A DNA stretch of 64,000 nt from Actinoplanes sp. M2I2 (GCF_023544445.1 NZ_JALPVJ010000015.1:124001-188000); one strand, 5' to 3'; counted from the first letter of the stretch, positions 1 through 7,755 are shown. Numbers and translations are program-made. Notes: a model not told the origin generated them from the sequence alone.

Positions 1-677
1 TCCTCGCCGCGGCTGTAGGAGAGGACCGCGCGGATGGTGCCGTGGTTGTCCGGCCGCAGGTGGATCTGGCGCCCGCCGACGGTGTTGTACCACCGCCACC
101 GATCGTCGTCGTCCGGCGTACGCGGGATCGTGCCGTAGACCATGGTGATGCCCAGCTCGCGGCGGTCGACCGCGGCGCCGAAGACCCGATCCCGGGTGGT
201 GGAGCGGACTCCCTCGGCGATGACCAGCAGGTCGGCCCGCAGAGAGCGGCCGGACGAGGTGCTGATCACGACCTCGTCGGGGCCGTCGGTCACGTCGTCG
301 ATCGTGTCGCCGTAGACGAAGGTGACCCCGTCCGGCAGGTTGTCGAGGATCGTGCGGGCGAAGTCGCCGCGGAGCACCTCCAGCTCGGCCGTGGCCGCGT
401 CCGGGCCGGTCGACGGCAGCTCGGCCCGGACCTTGCCCGCCGCGTCGACCAGAACGGTCCCGGTCTCGGTGGTGTTCTGCGCCTTGACCGCGTCGAACAG
501 TCCCATCCGGGTGAGGACCTCCCTGGCGACGCCGCGCACGTCGACGTTCTGACCGCCGTCGCGGAAGCTCGGCGCGCGCTCGATCACGGTCACCTCCCAG
601 CCGGTCCGGCGCAGCCAGAAGGCGGCCGAGAGCCCGGTGATGCTCGCTCCGGAGATCACCGCGTGTGGTGTAGGCAT
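1..677 (-). CDS. FAD-dependent monooxygenase (partial, 3' end outside window)
   Basis: About 225 N-terminal residues are visible, read leftwards from an ATG at 677 and running off the window edge. The product begins with a Rossmann FAD-binding segment (ISGASITGLSAAFWLRR, a GxGxxG variant) followed by an acidic strand end (VTVIERAP). Later residues include the GDTIDDV stretch and a second dinucleotide-region motif (LVIAEGVRSTTR, the GADG-like segment) of aromatic hydroxylase-type flavoproteins. Members use NAD(P)H and oxygen to hydroxylate or inactivate small aromatic compounds; the substrate cannot be read here. It is divergent from a MarR regulator across an 85-bp operator-rich gap, a common arrangement for an inducible detoxifying enzyme. 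The C-terminal substrate domain is not in the window. Confidence 0.85.
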   Translation of the reverse strand, partial: MPTPHAVISGASITGLSAAFWLRRTGWEVTVIERAPSFRDGGQNVDVRGVAREVLTRMGLFDAVKAQNTTETGTVLVDAAGKVRAELPSTGPDAATAELEVLRGDFARTILDNLPDGVTFVYGDTIDDVTDGPDEVVISTSSGRSLRADLLVIAEGVRSTTRDRVFGAAVDRRELGITMVYGTIPRTPDDDDRWRWYNTVGGRQIHLRPDNHGTIRAVLSYSRGE

Positions 678-708
678 GTCCCGTATCGCTCCTCTGGCCG
701 ACCAAATT

Positions 709-754
709 AGCTTTACAGTAAAGCTACTACACAGCGAAGCTAGTTCACAGTGAA
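709..754. promoter_or_regulatory. Triple MarR-type operator between divergent genes
   Basis: A perfect 17-bp palindrome, AGCTTTACAGTAAAGCT, lies at 709-725, and a perfect 11-bp palindrome, TTCACAGTGAA, at 744-754. A related unit lies between them. The core ACAGYRAAGCT recurs at 715, 731 and 747, a 16-bp period, with the last copy ending GGG. The array fills the space between the start codons of the monooxygenase (677) and the MarR regulator (763). The regulator probably binds it to repress both genes; that assignment is inferred from position. Confidence 0.7.
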
Positions 755-762
755 GGGACATC

Positions 763-1263
763 ATGACCGCTGATCCGTTGACGGCCGACTGGTCGCCCGA
801 GCAGACCGCCGCGATCCAGCGGCTTCGCGACTGGGCCATCGGCTTCGCGGAGCTCAACCAGCATCTGGCGGCGTGGATGGGCCTGCCCGGCTCGGATGCG
901 CAAGCGCTCAGCCACATCGTCTGGGCCGCGGAGGAGGACAAGCCGTTGTCACCGGCCGACCTCGCCCGCCAGATCGGCATGACGTCGGGCGCGACCACGG
1001 TGTTGCTGAACCGGCTCGAGACCGCGGGTCACATCCGGCGCAGCCGGGAGCACACCGACCGCCGCCGCGTCACCCTGTGGCCCGAACCGGGCGCCCGTGA
1101 GCAGGCGCGGCAGTTCGTGGCGGCGGCCGGTACGGAGATCGCCGAGGTCCTGCGGACGACCGACGCCGACGAGCTCCGCCGGGTGACCGCCTTCGTAAAA
1201 CGGCTCAGCGCGGCCGCCGCCGCGGGGAACCGGCGGCTCCAGCAGCGAGCCGGCGGCCGGTGA
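763..1263 (+). CDS. MarR family transcriptional regulator
   Basis: A 166-residue winged-helix repressor. Residues about 40-110 hold the HTH and wing: LSPADLARQIGMTSGATTVL is the recognition region, and the basic wing HTDRRRVTLW matches the D-x-R-x-x-x-V/L-x-L signature of MarR proteins. N- and C-terminal helices would form the dimer. The ATG at 763 follows a GAAGGGA ribosome-binding site. It probably controls itself and the divergent FAD monooxygenase through the 709-754 palindromes, released by a small aromatic ligand. It ends 3 bp from the convergent zwf stop. Confidence 0.88.
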   Translation: MTADPLTADWSPEQTAAIQRLRDWAIGFAELNQHLAAWMGLPGSDAQALSHIVWAAEEDKPLSPADLARQIGMTSGATTVLLNRLETAGHIRRSREHTDRRRVTLWPEPGAREQARQFVAAAGTEIAEVLRTTDADELRRVTAFVKRLSAAAAAGNRRLQQRAGGR

Positions 1264-1266
1264 GGG

Positions 1267-2688
1267 TCACTGACCCAGGAGCCAGCGGGACGGGGCGGCC
1301 AGCTTGCGGGCCGCGGTCGGGCCCCACGAACCCTGGGCGTAGGCGACGGGCTTGGGCCGGTTGTCGAGCAGCGGCGCCACCGTCTTCCACGTCGCGCTCA
1401 GGCCGTCCGGCCGGGTGAACAGCGACCGGTCCCCCAGCAGCACGTCGTTGATCAGGCGGGCGTACGGCGGCAGCGGTTCGGAGTCCGGCAGGGCCTCCAG
1501 GGGCAGCCGCACCGAGCCGGCTTCCACGTCGAGCGCCACCCCGGGCCGCTTCACCAGCAGCGAGAGGTCGATCTTGCCGTCACCGGCCAGGTCGAACGTC
1601 AGCACGTTGCTCTGCGGCGGCAGATCCGGCAGGGGCGTGGGCGGCGTCTTGAGCACCAGGCTCACCACCTGCCGGCTGTCGGCCATCCGCTTGCCTGTGC
1701 GCAGCAGGAACGGCACGCCACGCCAGCGCGCGTTGTCGATCCAGAGCTTCGCCGCCACGTACGTGTCGGTGGTCGTGCCCCGCTTGATGCCCTTGATCGA
1801 CTTGTAGCCGGTGTACTGACCGAGCACGACGTCGGCCGGGTCGAGCGGCCGGAACGAGCGGATCACGCGCTCCCGGGCGGACTGCAGGTCGGCCGCCCCC
1901 AGGCTGGCCGGGGGCTCCATCGCGACCTCGGCGGCCACCTGGAACAGGTGCGTCACGAGCATGTCGAGCACCGCGCCGGTGGCGTCGTAGAACCCGGCCC
2001 GCTGCTCGACCCCGAGCGTCTCGGGCACGTCGATCTGCACGCTCTCGATGTGCTCACGGCTCCACAGGGCGGCGAACGCCTCGTTGGCGAAGCGGGTCAC
2101 GTGCAGGTTCTGGGTCGCTTCCTTGCCGAGGAAGTGGTCGATCCGATAGACCTGCTCCTCCTGGAAGACCCGGTGCACGAGCCGGTTGAGCGAGCGGAAC
2201 GCCTCCGGCGAGGTGCCGAACGGCTTCTCGTAGACGACCCGCGCGTCCTGGGCCAGATCGTGTTCGCCGAGCGCCTTGGTCGTCTCCTCGAACGCGACCG
2301 GCGGGATCGCCAGGTAGTGCACCAGCTGCGGCGAGCCGCCCAGCTCGGCGCGGGCCGACTCGATGACGTCGAGCAGGCTGCCCGGGTCGTCGGTGTTGAA
2401 GCCGCCACCGGCGAAGCGCAGCCGGTCGGCGAAGGACTTCCACGGCCCGTCGCCGGGGGCCGGCCCGAACTCCTCGAGCGCCTCGCGCACATGGCCGCGG
2501 AAGTCCTCGTGGGAGACGTCGCCGCGTCCGTTGCCGACCAGGAGCCAGTCGTCGGGCAGCAGGCCCTGGATCGCGAGCGTGTAGAAGGCCGGCAGCACCA
2601 TCCGCCGGGCCAGGTCACCGGTCGCCCCGAAGAGCACGAACACAGTGGGGCCGGGAGTCTTCGCCATGGTCAGCCTTGTGCCCGGCAT
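1267..2688 (-). CDS. zwf: Glucose-6-phosphate 1-dehydrogenase
   Basis: A 473-residue enzyme oxidising glucose-6-phosphate to 6-phosphogluconolactone with NADP, the entry step of the pentose phosphate pathway. Diagnostic motifs are the nucleotide-binding GATGDLA near residue 21, EKPFG near 155 and the active-site RIDHFLGKE near 180 (family RIDHYLGKE, whose His is the catalytic base). The second half carries the expected substrate and dimer segments, including LLRTGKRM. Length is slightly short but normal for the family. An alternative ATG seven codons in (2667) is equally plausible; both have weak purine-rich sites upstream. No gnd, tal or opcA neighbour is present, so it is not in the usual pentose-phosphate cluster and may be one of several copies. 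Confidence 0.93.
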   Translation of the reverse strand: MPGTRLTMAKTPGPTVFVLFGATGDLARRMVLPAFYTLAIQGLLPDDWLLVGNGRGDVSHEDFRGHVREALEEFGPAPGDGPWKSFADRLRFAGGGFNTDDPGSLLDVIESARAELGGSPQLVHYLAIPPVAFEETTKALGEHDLAQDARVVYEKPFGTSPEAFRSLNRLVHRVFQEEQVYRIDHFLGKEATQNLHVTRFANEAFAALWSREHIESVQIDVPETLGVEQRAGFYDATGAVLDMLVTHLFQVAAEVAMEPPASLGAADLQSARERVIRSFRPLDPADVVLGQYTGYKSIKGIKRGTTTDTYVAAKLWIDNARWRGVPFLLRTGKRMADSRQVVSLVLKTPPTPLPDLPPQSNVLTFDLAGDGKIDLSLLVKRPGVALDVEAGSVRLPLEALPDSEPLPPYARLINDVLLGDRSLFTRPDGLSATWKTVAPLLDNRPKPVAYAQGSWGPTAARKLAAPSRWLLGQ

Positions 2689-2728
2689 CCCGGGGCCTCA
2701 CACCGGCTGTGACGACCGGAACGCCGCC

Positions 2729-3688
2729 CTAGACCGGCTGGGCCGACCGGAACGTTCCGCGGTAGCCCTGCGGCGTCGTCGACAGGCGCTGCGCGAAGTG
2801 GTGCCGCAGCGTCGCCGCGCTGCCGAAGCCGGTGCGCTCGGCGATCGCATCGACCCCCAGATCGGAGTCCTCCAGCAGGTTGCGGGCGAGCAGCATGCGC
2901 TGGCTGATCAACCAGTCGTGCGGTGTGGTGCCGGTTTCCTCGCGGAACTTGCGGGCGAACGTCCGCGGCGCCATGTGGGCCAGCTCGGCCATGGTCTCGA
3001 CGCTGTGCGGCTGGTCGAGAGTGGCCAGCACGGCGCTCAGCACGGGCTGGAGGGTCTCGCACTCGATCGCCTTGAGCGGCGTCTCGATGTATTGCGCCTG
3101 GCCGCCCTCGCGGTGCGCCGGCACCACCATCCGCCGGGCGAGCATCCTGGCCACCGCCGTGCTGTGCTCCTGGCGGATCAGGTGCAGCCCGGCGTCGATG
3201 CTGGCGGCCGTGCCGGCGCTGGTCAGGATGCGCCCGTCCTGGACGTAGAGCACGTCGGGGTCGACGATCGCGGCCGGGTGGAGCCGGGCCAGGCGGGCCG
3301 CGTGCAACCAGTGGGTGGTGCAGCGGCGGCCGTCGAGCAGCCCGGCCGCGCCGAGGGCGAACGCGCCCGTGCACACGCTCATCACCCACGCGCCCCGCTC
3401 GTGGGCCCGGCGCAGCGCGGACAGCACCGAGGCGGGCGGTTCGAAGGCGGGATTGTCGTACGGGGCGACCACGACCAGGTCGGCGTCCTCGGTGCGGCTC
3501 AGATCATGCCGTACGGAGATGTCGAACCCGGCCCGGCTGGGCACCGCCCGGCCGTCGACCGAGCAGACGGCGAAGTCGTAAGCGGGAAGCCCGTCGGCCG
3601 TGCGGTCGTAGCCGAACAGCTCGCACAGGACCCCGAGCTCGAAGACGGCGACGTCGGGAAGGACGATGACGGCCACGTTACGCAGCAT
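2729..3688 (-). CDS. GlxA/FtrA-type AraC regulator with PfpI-like domain
   Basis: About 319 residues from the chosen ATG. An N-terminal DJ-1/PfpI-like domain (MLRNVAVIVLPDVAVFELG to about residue 190) includes the family strand VCTGAFALGAAGLLDGR and the TSAGTAASIDAGLHLI segment. The C-terminal AraC domain has two HTH motifs: MAELAHMAPRTFARKFREE, then VDAIAERTGFGSAATLRHHF. The PfpI domain of this class usually senses a metabolite rather than acting as a protease. The open frame extends 19 codons upstream, but homologous sequence begins at the second in-frame Met. The gene sits 41 bp upstream of zwf on the same strand; co-transcription is possible. Confidence 0.85.
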   Translation of the reverse strand: MLRNVAVIVLPDVAVFELGVLCELFGYDRTADGLPAYDFAVCSVDGRAVPSRAGFDISVRHDLSRTEDADLVVVAPYDNPAFEPPASVLSALRRAHERGAWVMSVCTGAFALGAAGLLDGRRCTTHWLHAARLARLHPAAIVDPDVLYVQDGRILTSAGTAASIDAGLHLIRQEHSTAVARMLARRMVVPAHREGGQAQYIETPLKAIECETLQPVLSAVLATLDQPHSVETMAELAHMAPRTFARKFREETGTTPHDWLISQRMLLARNLLEDSDLGVDAIAERTGFGSAATLRHHFAQRLSTTPQGYRGTFRSAQPV

Positions 3689-3780
3689 GTGATGGAGCAT
3701 ACGGCCGCTTGGCAGGATTTTGAAGGTGTATGGCATCACTGCCACTGTCGTGTTCGGAAGGTCGCGACGATGCTCATCTC

Positions 3781-3903
3781 ATGGCTATCGCACTCACTCT
3801 CTTCTTCCTGGTCATCCTCGCCTTCTCGATCGCCGGCCGGACCGCGGACACACGCGACAGCGCCGACTGGAAGCCTTCGGACGGAGGCTTCCGCCATCCG
3901 TGA
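3781..3903 (+). CDS. Small single-pass membrane peptide (40 aa)
   Basis: A 40-residue frame starting MAIALTLFFLVILAFSIAGR: one strongly hydrophobic helix (residues 3-18), then a charged tail with TRDSADWKP and GGFRHP. It resembles the short one-helix actinobacterial peptides that end in a D-x-R-D-x-x-D-W-x-P tail, as I recall them; no function is known to me. A GGAAGG stretch lies about 18 bp upstream, rather far. Its stop is 4 bp before a strong GC hairpin, which supports a real transcript end. Confidence 0.55.
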   Translation: MAIALTLFFLVILAFSIAGRTADTRDSADWKPSDGGFRHP

Positions 3904-3907
3904 AAAA

Positions 3908-3936
3908 CGGTGGGGCGGCCAGTGACCGCCCCACCG
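3908..3936. terminator. Bidirectional hairpin terminator
   Basis: Perfect 11-bp stem CGGTGGGGCGG / CCGCCCCACCG with a 7-base loop. It lies between the convergent small membrane peptide and the TAP peptidase remnant. A run of A (3903-3907) on the left would serve as a U tract for minus-strand transcription. Confidence 0.75.
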
Positions 3937-3940
3937 GTCA

Positions 3941-4989
3941 TCAGCCCAGAATCGAGATCGGACGCGGCGACACCACCGGCGGCCGCTGCTTGCCGGTGGC
4001 GGCCTTGGTGGCCGCAGCCGGCGACGACGGCAGCGGCTCGGTGAACGGTTGCGCCGCGTCGGTACAGGTCGTGCCGTCCTTCGGCGCCCGGCCGGTCAGC
4101 AGATAGGTGTCGATCGCCGTGGTGGCGCAGACCCCCGAGCCGTACGCCGTGTGCCCCCAGTTGTTGCTGGAGAGCAGGCGGGCGTTCGGCGCCAGCCGAT
4201 CCGAGGACACCGCACCCTGGTAGCTGGTCGCCGGATCCCAGTAGTTGCCGACGATCAGGAACGGGTCGGCGGTGCGCTTGGTGAAGGGCCCGGTGTACGC
4301 GTTCTTGTCGCGCACGGTCCAGGTCTGGTTGGCACACTGGCTGTCGATCCAGCCCCACGAGCGGCCGAAGTACGGGGCCTCACGGTCGCGGCGGTCCACG
4401 GCGGCCGGCCAGGACTCGGCGCGGGCCGGGTGCTTGCCGTCGGTGCAGATCACCGTGCTCCCGGCGTCGAGCCCGTTGTCGTACGGGAAGTCGTACGCCC
4501 GGGACGCCTTGACCGCGTCGACCCGGTCGAGCAGCGCGGCGGTCGAGCCGCCCTCCATGCACCGCGGCGATCTCGGCGGCCAGTTGCGTCACCCCGGCGC
4601 CCGCCTCGGTGCTGTAGAGATTGCCCAGAACGGCGCTGACGAAGACCGCGTACGTCACCTCGATCGTGCCACCGGCGCCGTCGGGCAACGAGATCGGATC
4701 GGTCGAGGACCTCGGTCTGGGCCCGCACGGACGGGAAGCAGCGCACCTGCTCACTGGCGCCGATACCGCGGGGGTCGACGCCGACGACGTCGAAGCGCTC
4801 GAGCAGGGCGTCGCTCAGGAAGTCGGGCGCCGCGAGCGCGAACGCCGTCGACGACCCGCCCGGCCCGCCGGGGTTGACGAACAGGCTGCCGATGCGCTGG
4901 GCCTGATTCCTGGCCTTGACCCGCAGCACGGCGATCTCGGTGGTGGCGCCCCGGGGCTTGGCGTAGTCCAGCGGCAGCCGCACGGTGAT
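3941..4989 (-). pseudogene. Decayed TAP/SLPD-type alpha/beta-hydrolase peptidase
   Basis: Three frames must be joined. The first carries the N-terminal strand region (LPLDYAKPRG, NPGGPGGSS oxyanion motif, FDVVGVDPRGIGASEQVRC). Near 4690-4705 homology jumps to a second frame (LPDGAGGTIEVTYAVFVSAV). Near 4560 it shifts to a third, which carries the TAP-like C-terminal domain with paired cysteines and the catalytic-His region (LLSSNNWGHTAYGSGVC). The stretch that should hold the GxSxG nucleophile and roughly 150 residues is absent, and there is no signal peptide: the only upstream in-frame stop is the TGA of the preceding gene. Functional members are about 500-residue secreted tripeptidyl aminopeptidases. 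This copy cannot be active. Confidence 0.85.
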
Positions 4990-5061
4990 CTTGCGAATAC
5001 GGCGAAACCCGGCACACCCCCACAGGAGTGCACCGGGTCGCGGTCGATCGGTCCGGAAAGT

Positions 5062-5805
5062 TCAGACGCCGGCCATCGCGAGGTTGCGGGTGGTGACCGT
5101 GTCCCGCCAGACCGGCCTGGTGACCCAGGTGTGCTCGGGGACCCAGGCGTGCTCGCTGATCCAGCTGTGCTCGACAACCGCGCGCTCACGGCGCACGTGC
5201 AGCACGACGCACACGATGGCCGCGCTGACCAGACCCACGCTCGAGGACGCCCAGACCGCCGGCTGACCGGTCAGGATCCCGTACGCCATCCAGGAGGCGC
5301 ACGCCGCGGCGGCCATCCGCCAGCGCAGCGGCGACAGGCCGGACAGGTCCTGGTGGCGGTCGCGCAGCAGGGCGAGCGGCTGCGGGACGGCCGAGACGAA
5401 GGAGACGGCGGCCAGCAGGGTGCCGAGCAGCCCCGCGGCCGTGTGACCGCTGACCCCGGGCAGGGCGGCCAGGCCCAGGCTGATCAGGGCGGCCGTGATG
5501 ACCCCGCCGGCGCTGCCCGCGCTGACCCGCAGCGCCGCGCGCGTCCGCAGTCGCGGCTGGGTGGCCAGCAGGGCGATCAGGATGGCCAGGCCGGTCAGGC
5601 CGGTTGCCACGTTGGTCAGCACCTGGATGCGCTGACCGGCCAGCAGGCCGTAGGTGATCCATCCGAGCGGCATAGCCACGCCGAGGGAGCAGGCCGTGGC
5701 GGACAGGCCGTTCGTGCGCCGCTGGACGCACGACTTGTAGACCTGGGGCCAGGAGAGGGAAACGGACAGCGCGGCGGCGACAAGGCCGAGGGCGTGGGTA
5801 AGCAT
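5062..5805 (-). CDS. PQ-loop (SWEET-like) membrane protein
   Basis: A 247-residue protein with about seven hydrophobic helices. Two PQ-loop repeats are visible: SLSWPQVYKSCVQRR near the N terminus and AVPQPLALLRDR near residue 135, each followed by a SGLS/NGLSAT segment and a conserved aromatic helix. This internal duplication of a three-helix bundle is the SemiSWEET/PQ-loop fold, usually a small-solute transporter (sugar or amino acid). The C-terminal 40 residues are charged, with repeated EH and W residues (EHSWISEHAWVPEHTWV), and are probably cytoplasmic. The ATG at 5805 follows an AGGA stretch. Upstream lies a hairpin-rich leader. The substrate is unknown. Confidence 0.75.
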   Translation of the reverse strand: MLTHALGLVAAALSVSLSWPQVYKSCVQRRTNGLSATACSLGVAMPLGWITYGLLAGQRIQVLTNVATGLTGLAILIALLATQPRLRTRAALRVSAGSAGGVITAALISLGLAALPGVSGHTAAGLLGTLLAAVSFVSAVPQPLALLRDRHQDLSGLSPLRWRMAAAACASWMAYGILTGQPAVWASSSVGLVSAAIVCVVLHVRRERAVVEHSWISEHAWVPEHTWVTRPVWRDTVTTRNLAMAGV

Positions 5806-5822
5806 GATCCTGTTCTCGGGTC

Positions 5823-5886
5823 GGGGTCGTGGTGACCCCTCTCCCTTCGCCGGGATCCCCGGGCGGCTGACCGGCTGCCACCGGTC
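5823..5886 (-). promoter_or_regulatory. Hairpin-rich leader of the PQ-loop gene
   Basis: The 195-bp gap before 6002 holds two clean hairpins on the PQ-loop side: GGGGTC/GACCCC (5823-5839, 5-base loop) and GACCGG/CCGGTC (5869-5886, 6-base loop), with a GGATCC-centred inverted repeat between them. The first sits just upstream of the ribosome-binding region. A cis-regulatory RNA is possible but I cannot match it to a known class. The structures may only reflect high GC. Confidence 0.25.
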
Positions 5887-6001
5887 CGCAACGATGTGCC
5901 CCCCAACGGCAACCGTCCGCTCCGGGCGTTTTAGCGCAGGTCAAGCGCGTACGCCGCGAGGGGGGTGACGGCTGCGCGGCGCCGTTTGGCACAGTGGACG
6001 G

Positions 6002-7216
6002 ATGCTCACCGACGTGGACCTGCCTGCGCCCGGACTGCTCTGGACGCGCTGGACGACGCTCTCCGCCGCGCTGACCGGCATCGGGTACGCCGATGTCTGG
6101 TACGTCGACGAGCGCGGGGCGCACCACGACGACCACGGGGGCAGCTGGGCCCGGCTCGCGCTGGTCGACGGCGCCCGGGCGGTGCTGTACGGCTTCGACC
6201 GCGACCACAGCGCCACCATCCACGCCGACCCGCCGATCGACCTGCTCACCGGCGCGCCCGGGTGGCTGCCGTGGGACGACCTGACCCCGCTGGCCGAGGA
6301 CGACCGGCTCGGGTTCGTCGTCTGGCACGCCGAGGGTCGCTGGTCGCGCACCCGATACCGCGACGGGGTGGGCGACGGCCTGGCCACCGTCGTCGCTCCG
6401 GTGCTGAGCAACGAGAACACGCTGCGCGAACTGGCCGAGGTCGTCACCGAGTGGGGCCGGCACGAACTGCGGACACCCGCGGAGCGCGACGACGTGCGCA
6501 GCGCGAGCGAGGACCTGCTGACCGCGGCGGTGCGCGGCCAGATCTCCGGTACGTCCTTCGAGCGGCTGCTCGGCCGGCTCACCGAACCCACCCTCGACCT
6601 GCGCGCCGCGTTGTTCGCGGCCGGGCAGGGCGGCGTCACGGCCGGCACCCGGCCGCCGCGCATCGCCCCCGGGGAACGCCCGCCGATGCGCCGGGTGCGC
6701 CGGCTCAGCCAGGGCGAGCACGACCGCCTCGTGTGGGCCGCGATGCAGGACGCGGCCGAGCTGAACCGGCCCGAACCGCCGGTCACGGCCGAGCTGGAGT
6801 CGCTGGCGGCCTGGATGCGCGAGCGGTCGCCGCAGCAGGACGGCCGGTGCACGATCCTCGCCTACGCCGACGCGACCAGCCTGAGCGTGCAGGCCGGCAA
6901 GCACCCGCCGGCCGACCGGCCGGGCGAGCCCCGCTTCGGGACCTTCCAGGAGATCAGCGCCCTGCTGCGCGAGGTGCGGCGGGCCGAGGCCGACCCCCGG
7001 TACGGGCGGTGGTTGTTCCTGCGCGTGCAGACCACCGCGACCGAGATCCTGGTCGAGCGCCGCTACGACTCGTGGCCCAGGTGGTGGGCCGACGACGGCG
7101 TCTCCGGCCCGTGGCGCACCAACCTGCTCGAGGAGATGCAAGGCCGGGGCCCGCAGTGGCGACCGGCCTGGACGCGACTGCTCGACCCCGAGGTCGCCTA
7201 CCGTCCTGCCGGTTAG
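6002..7216 (+). CDS. Hypothetical protein, 404 aa
   Basis: A soluble, Trp- and Arg-rich protein with no signal peptide or membrane helix. The N-terminal 160 residues look like a regulatory or ligand-binding alpha/beta domain (IGYADVWYVDERG, GWLPWDDL, LGFVVWHAEGRW). A central, mainly helical part (about 165-290) follows. The C terminus (WLFLRVQTTATEILVERRYD, then SWPRWWADDG and a closing PAW motif) resembles short immunity-protein-like domains, but I cannot name the family with confidence. The ATG at 6002 follows a weak purine stretch. It overlaps the convergent DUF1905 gene by 4 bp. Codon use is typical of the window, so it is probably a native gene. Confidence 0.7.
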   Translation: MLTDVDLPAPGLLWTRWTTLSAALTGIGYADVWYVDERGAHHDDHGGSWARLALVDGARAVLYGFDRDHSATIHADPPIDLLTGAPGWLPWDDLTPLAEDDRLGFVVWHAEGRWSRTRYRDGVGDGLATVVAPVLSNENTLRELAEVVTEWGRHELRTPAERDDVRSASEDLLTAAVRGQISGTSFERLLGRLTEPTLDLRAALFAAGQGGVTAGTRPPRIAPGERPPMRRVRRLSQGEHDRLVWAAMQDAAELNRPEPPVTAELESLAAWMRERSPQQDGRCTILAYADATSLSVQAGKHPPADRPGEPRFGTFQEISALLREVRRAEADPRYGRWLFLRVQTTATEILVERRYDSWPRWWADDGVSGPWRTNLLEEMQGRGPQWRPAWTRLLDPEVAYRPAG

Positions 7217-7662
7217 CGGGCCTTGCCCTCGGTGAGCAGCGTGAGCGACTTGGCCAGGCGCCGCGCCCGCGTCTCGGGCGTCTTGGCCGCGGTGAGCTGG
7301 TCGACGTGGTAGCGCTGGTTGGAGAAGGACAGCGTGGCCCAGAAGTCGCGGGCCGCGGGCTCGGCGTCGAGCGCGGCGCGCAGGTCGTCGGGCACCTCGA
7401 GCTCGCGCGGCGCGGTGTCCAGCTCGACCTCGACGTCGTACGTCTCGCCGCCGCTCACGCCGGCCGCCTCACGGCGCTCGGAGCTGACGCCCAGCCAGTA
7501 CCGGCCGCCCATCTTGGCGATCGCCGACCGGAAGGTGAAGCCGTTGACCACGGCGACGACCTTGGGCCGGCCACCGCCGTCCAGCTCGGCGACGACCTCG
7601 TCGGGCACCGCGAAACCGGTGGTCGTACCGCCCGTACGCTGCAACTCCGCGCGAAACTTCAT
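7213..7662 (-). CDS. DUF1905 / YdeI-OmpD-associated family protein
   Basis: A 149-residue protein. Residues 1-90 match the DUF1905 fold (MKFRAELQRTGGTTTGFAVP at the start, then FTFRSAIAKMGGRYWLGV). The C-terminal 60 residues carry the YdeI/OmdA-like helix pair (FWATLSFSNQRYHVDQLTAA, then ETRARRLAKSL). Proteins of this class are widespread, small and cytoplasmic, with unclear function; some YdeI relatives are linked to bacteriocin or stress tolerance. The open frame extends 11 codons further upstream, but those codons are the end of the adjacent 80-bp hairpin element, so the ATG at 7662 is preferred. Confidence 0.8.
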   Translation of the reverse strand: MKFRAELQRTGGTTTGFAVPDEVVAELDGGGRPKVVAVVNGFTFRSAIAKMGGRYWLGVSSERREAAGVSGGETYDVEVELDTAPRELEVPDDLRAALDAEPAARDFWATLSFSNQRYHVDQLTAAKTPETRARRLAKSLTLLTEGKAR

Positions 7663-7675
7663 GGGGCTTATCTTA

Positions 7676-7755
7676 GGGCGTATCTGATGGATCACGCGGG
7701 GCTGCGGCGTGGCCCAGGTCGCGCCTCACTCCCACGTGATCCATCAGATACGCCC
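7676..7755. repeat. 80-bp near-perfect palindromic element (MITE/REP-like)
   Basis: Two 21-bp arms (7676-7696 and 7735-7755) are exact reverse complements beginning GGGCGTATCTGATGG. The 38 bases between them also fold back on each other with only a few mismatches and G-T pairs, so the whole 80 bp can form one long hairpin. Read from either end the sequence supplies TGA in the frame giving GRI-stop. The penicillin-acylase gene ends inside it (stop 7744-7746). Only one copy is in this window; I recall similar palindromes scattered in actinomycete genomes, but that needs a search. Confidence 0.85.

Noticed and set aside
2645..3925. Long plus-strand frame of 426 codons
   Set aside because: Antisense to zwf and the GlxA regulator; His/Arg/Gly-rich composition without motifs is the mirror of GC-biased codons.
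5806..5935. Cyclic di-AMP (ydaO) or cyclic di-GMP riboswitch
   Set aside because: Hairpins are present but I could not match the conserved core sequences of either class, so only a generic structured leader is reported.
5186..7141. Minus-strand frame of 651 codons
   Set aside because: Spans the PQ-loop gene, a structured gap and the antisense of the 404-residue protein; no domain visible.
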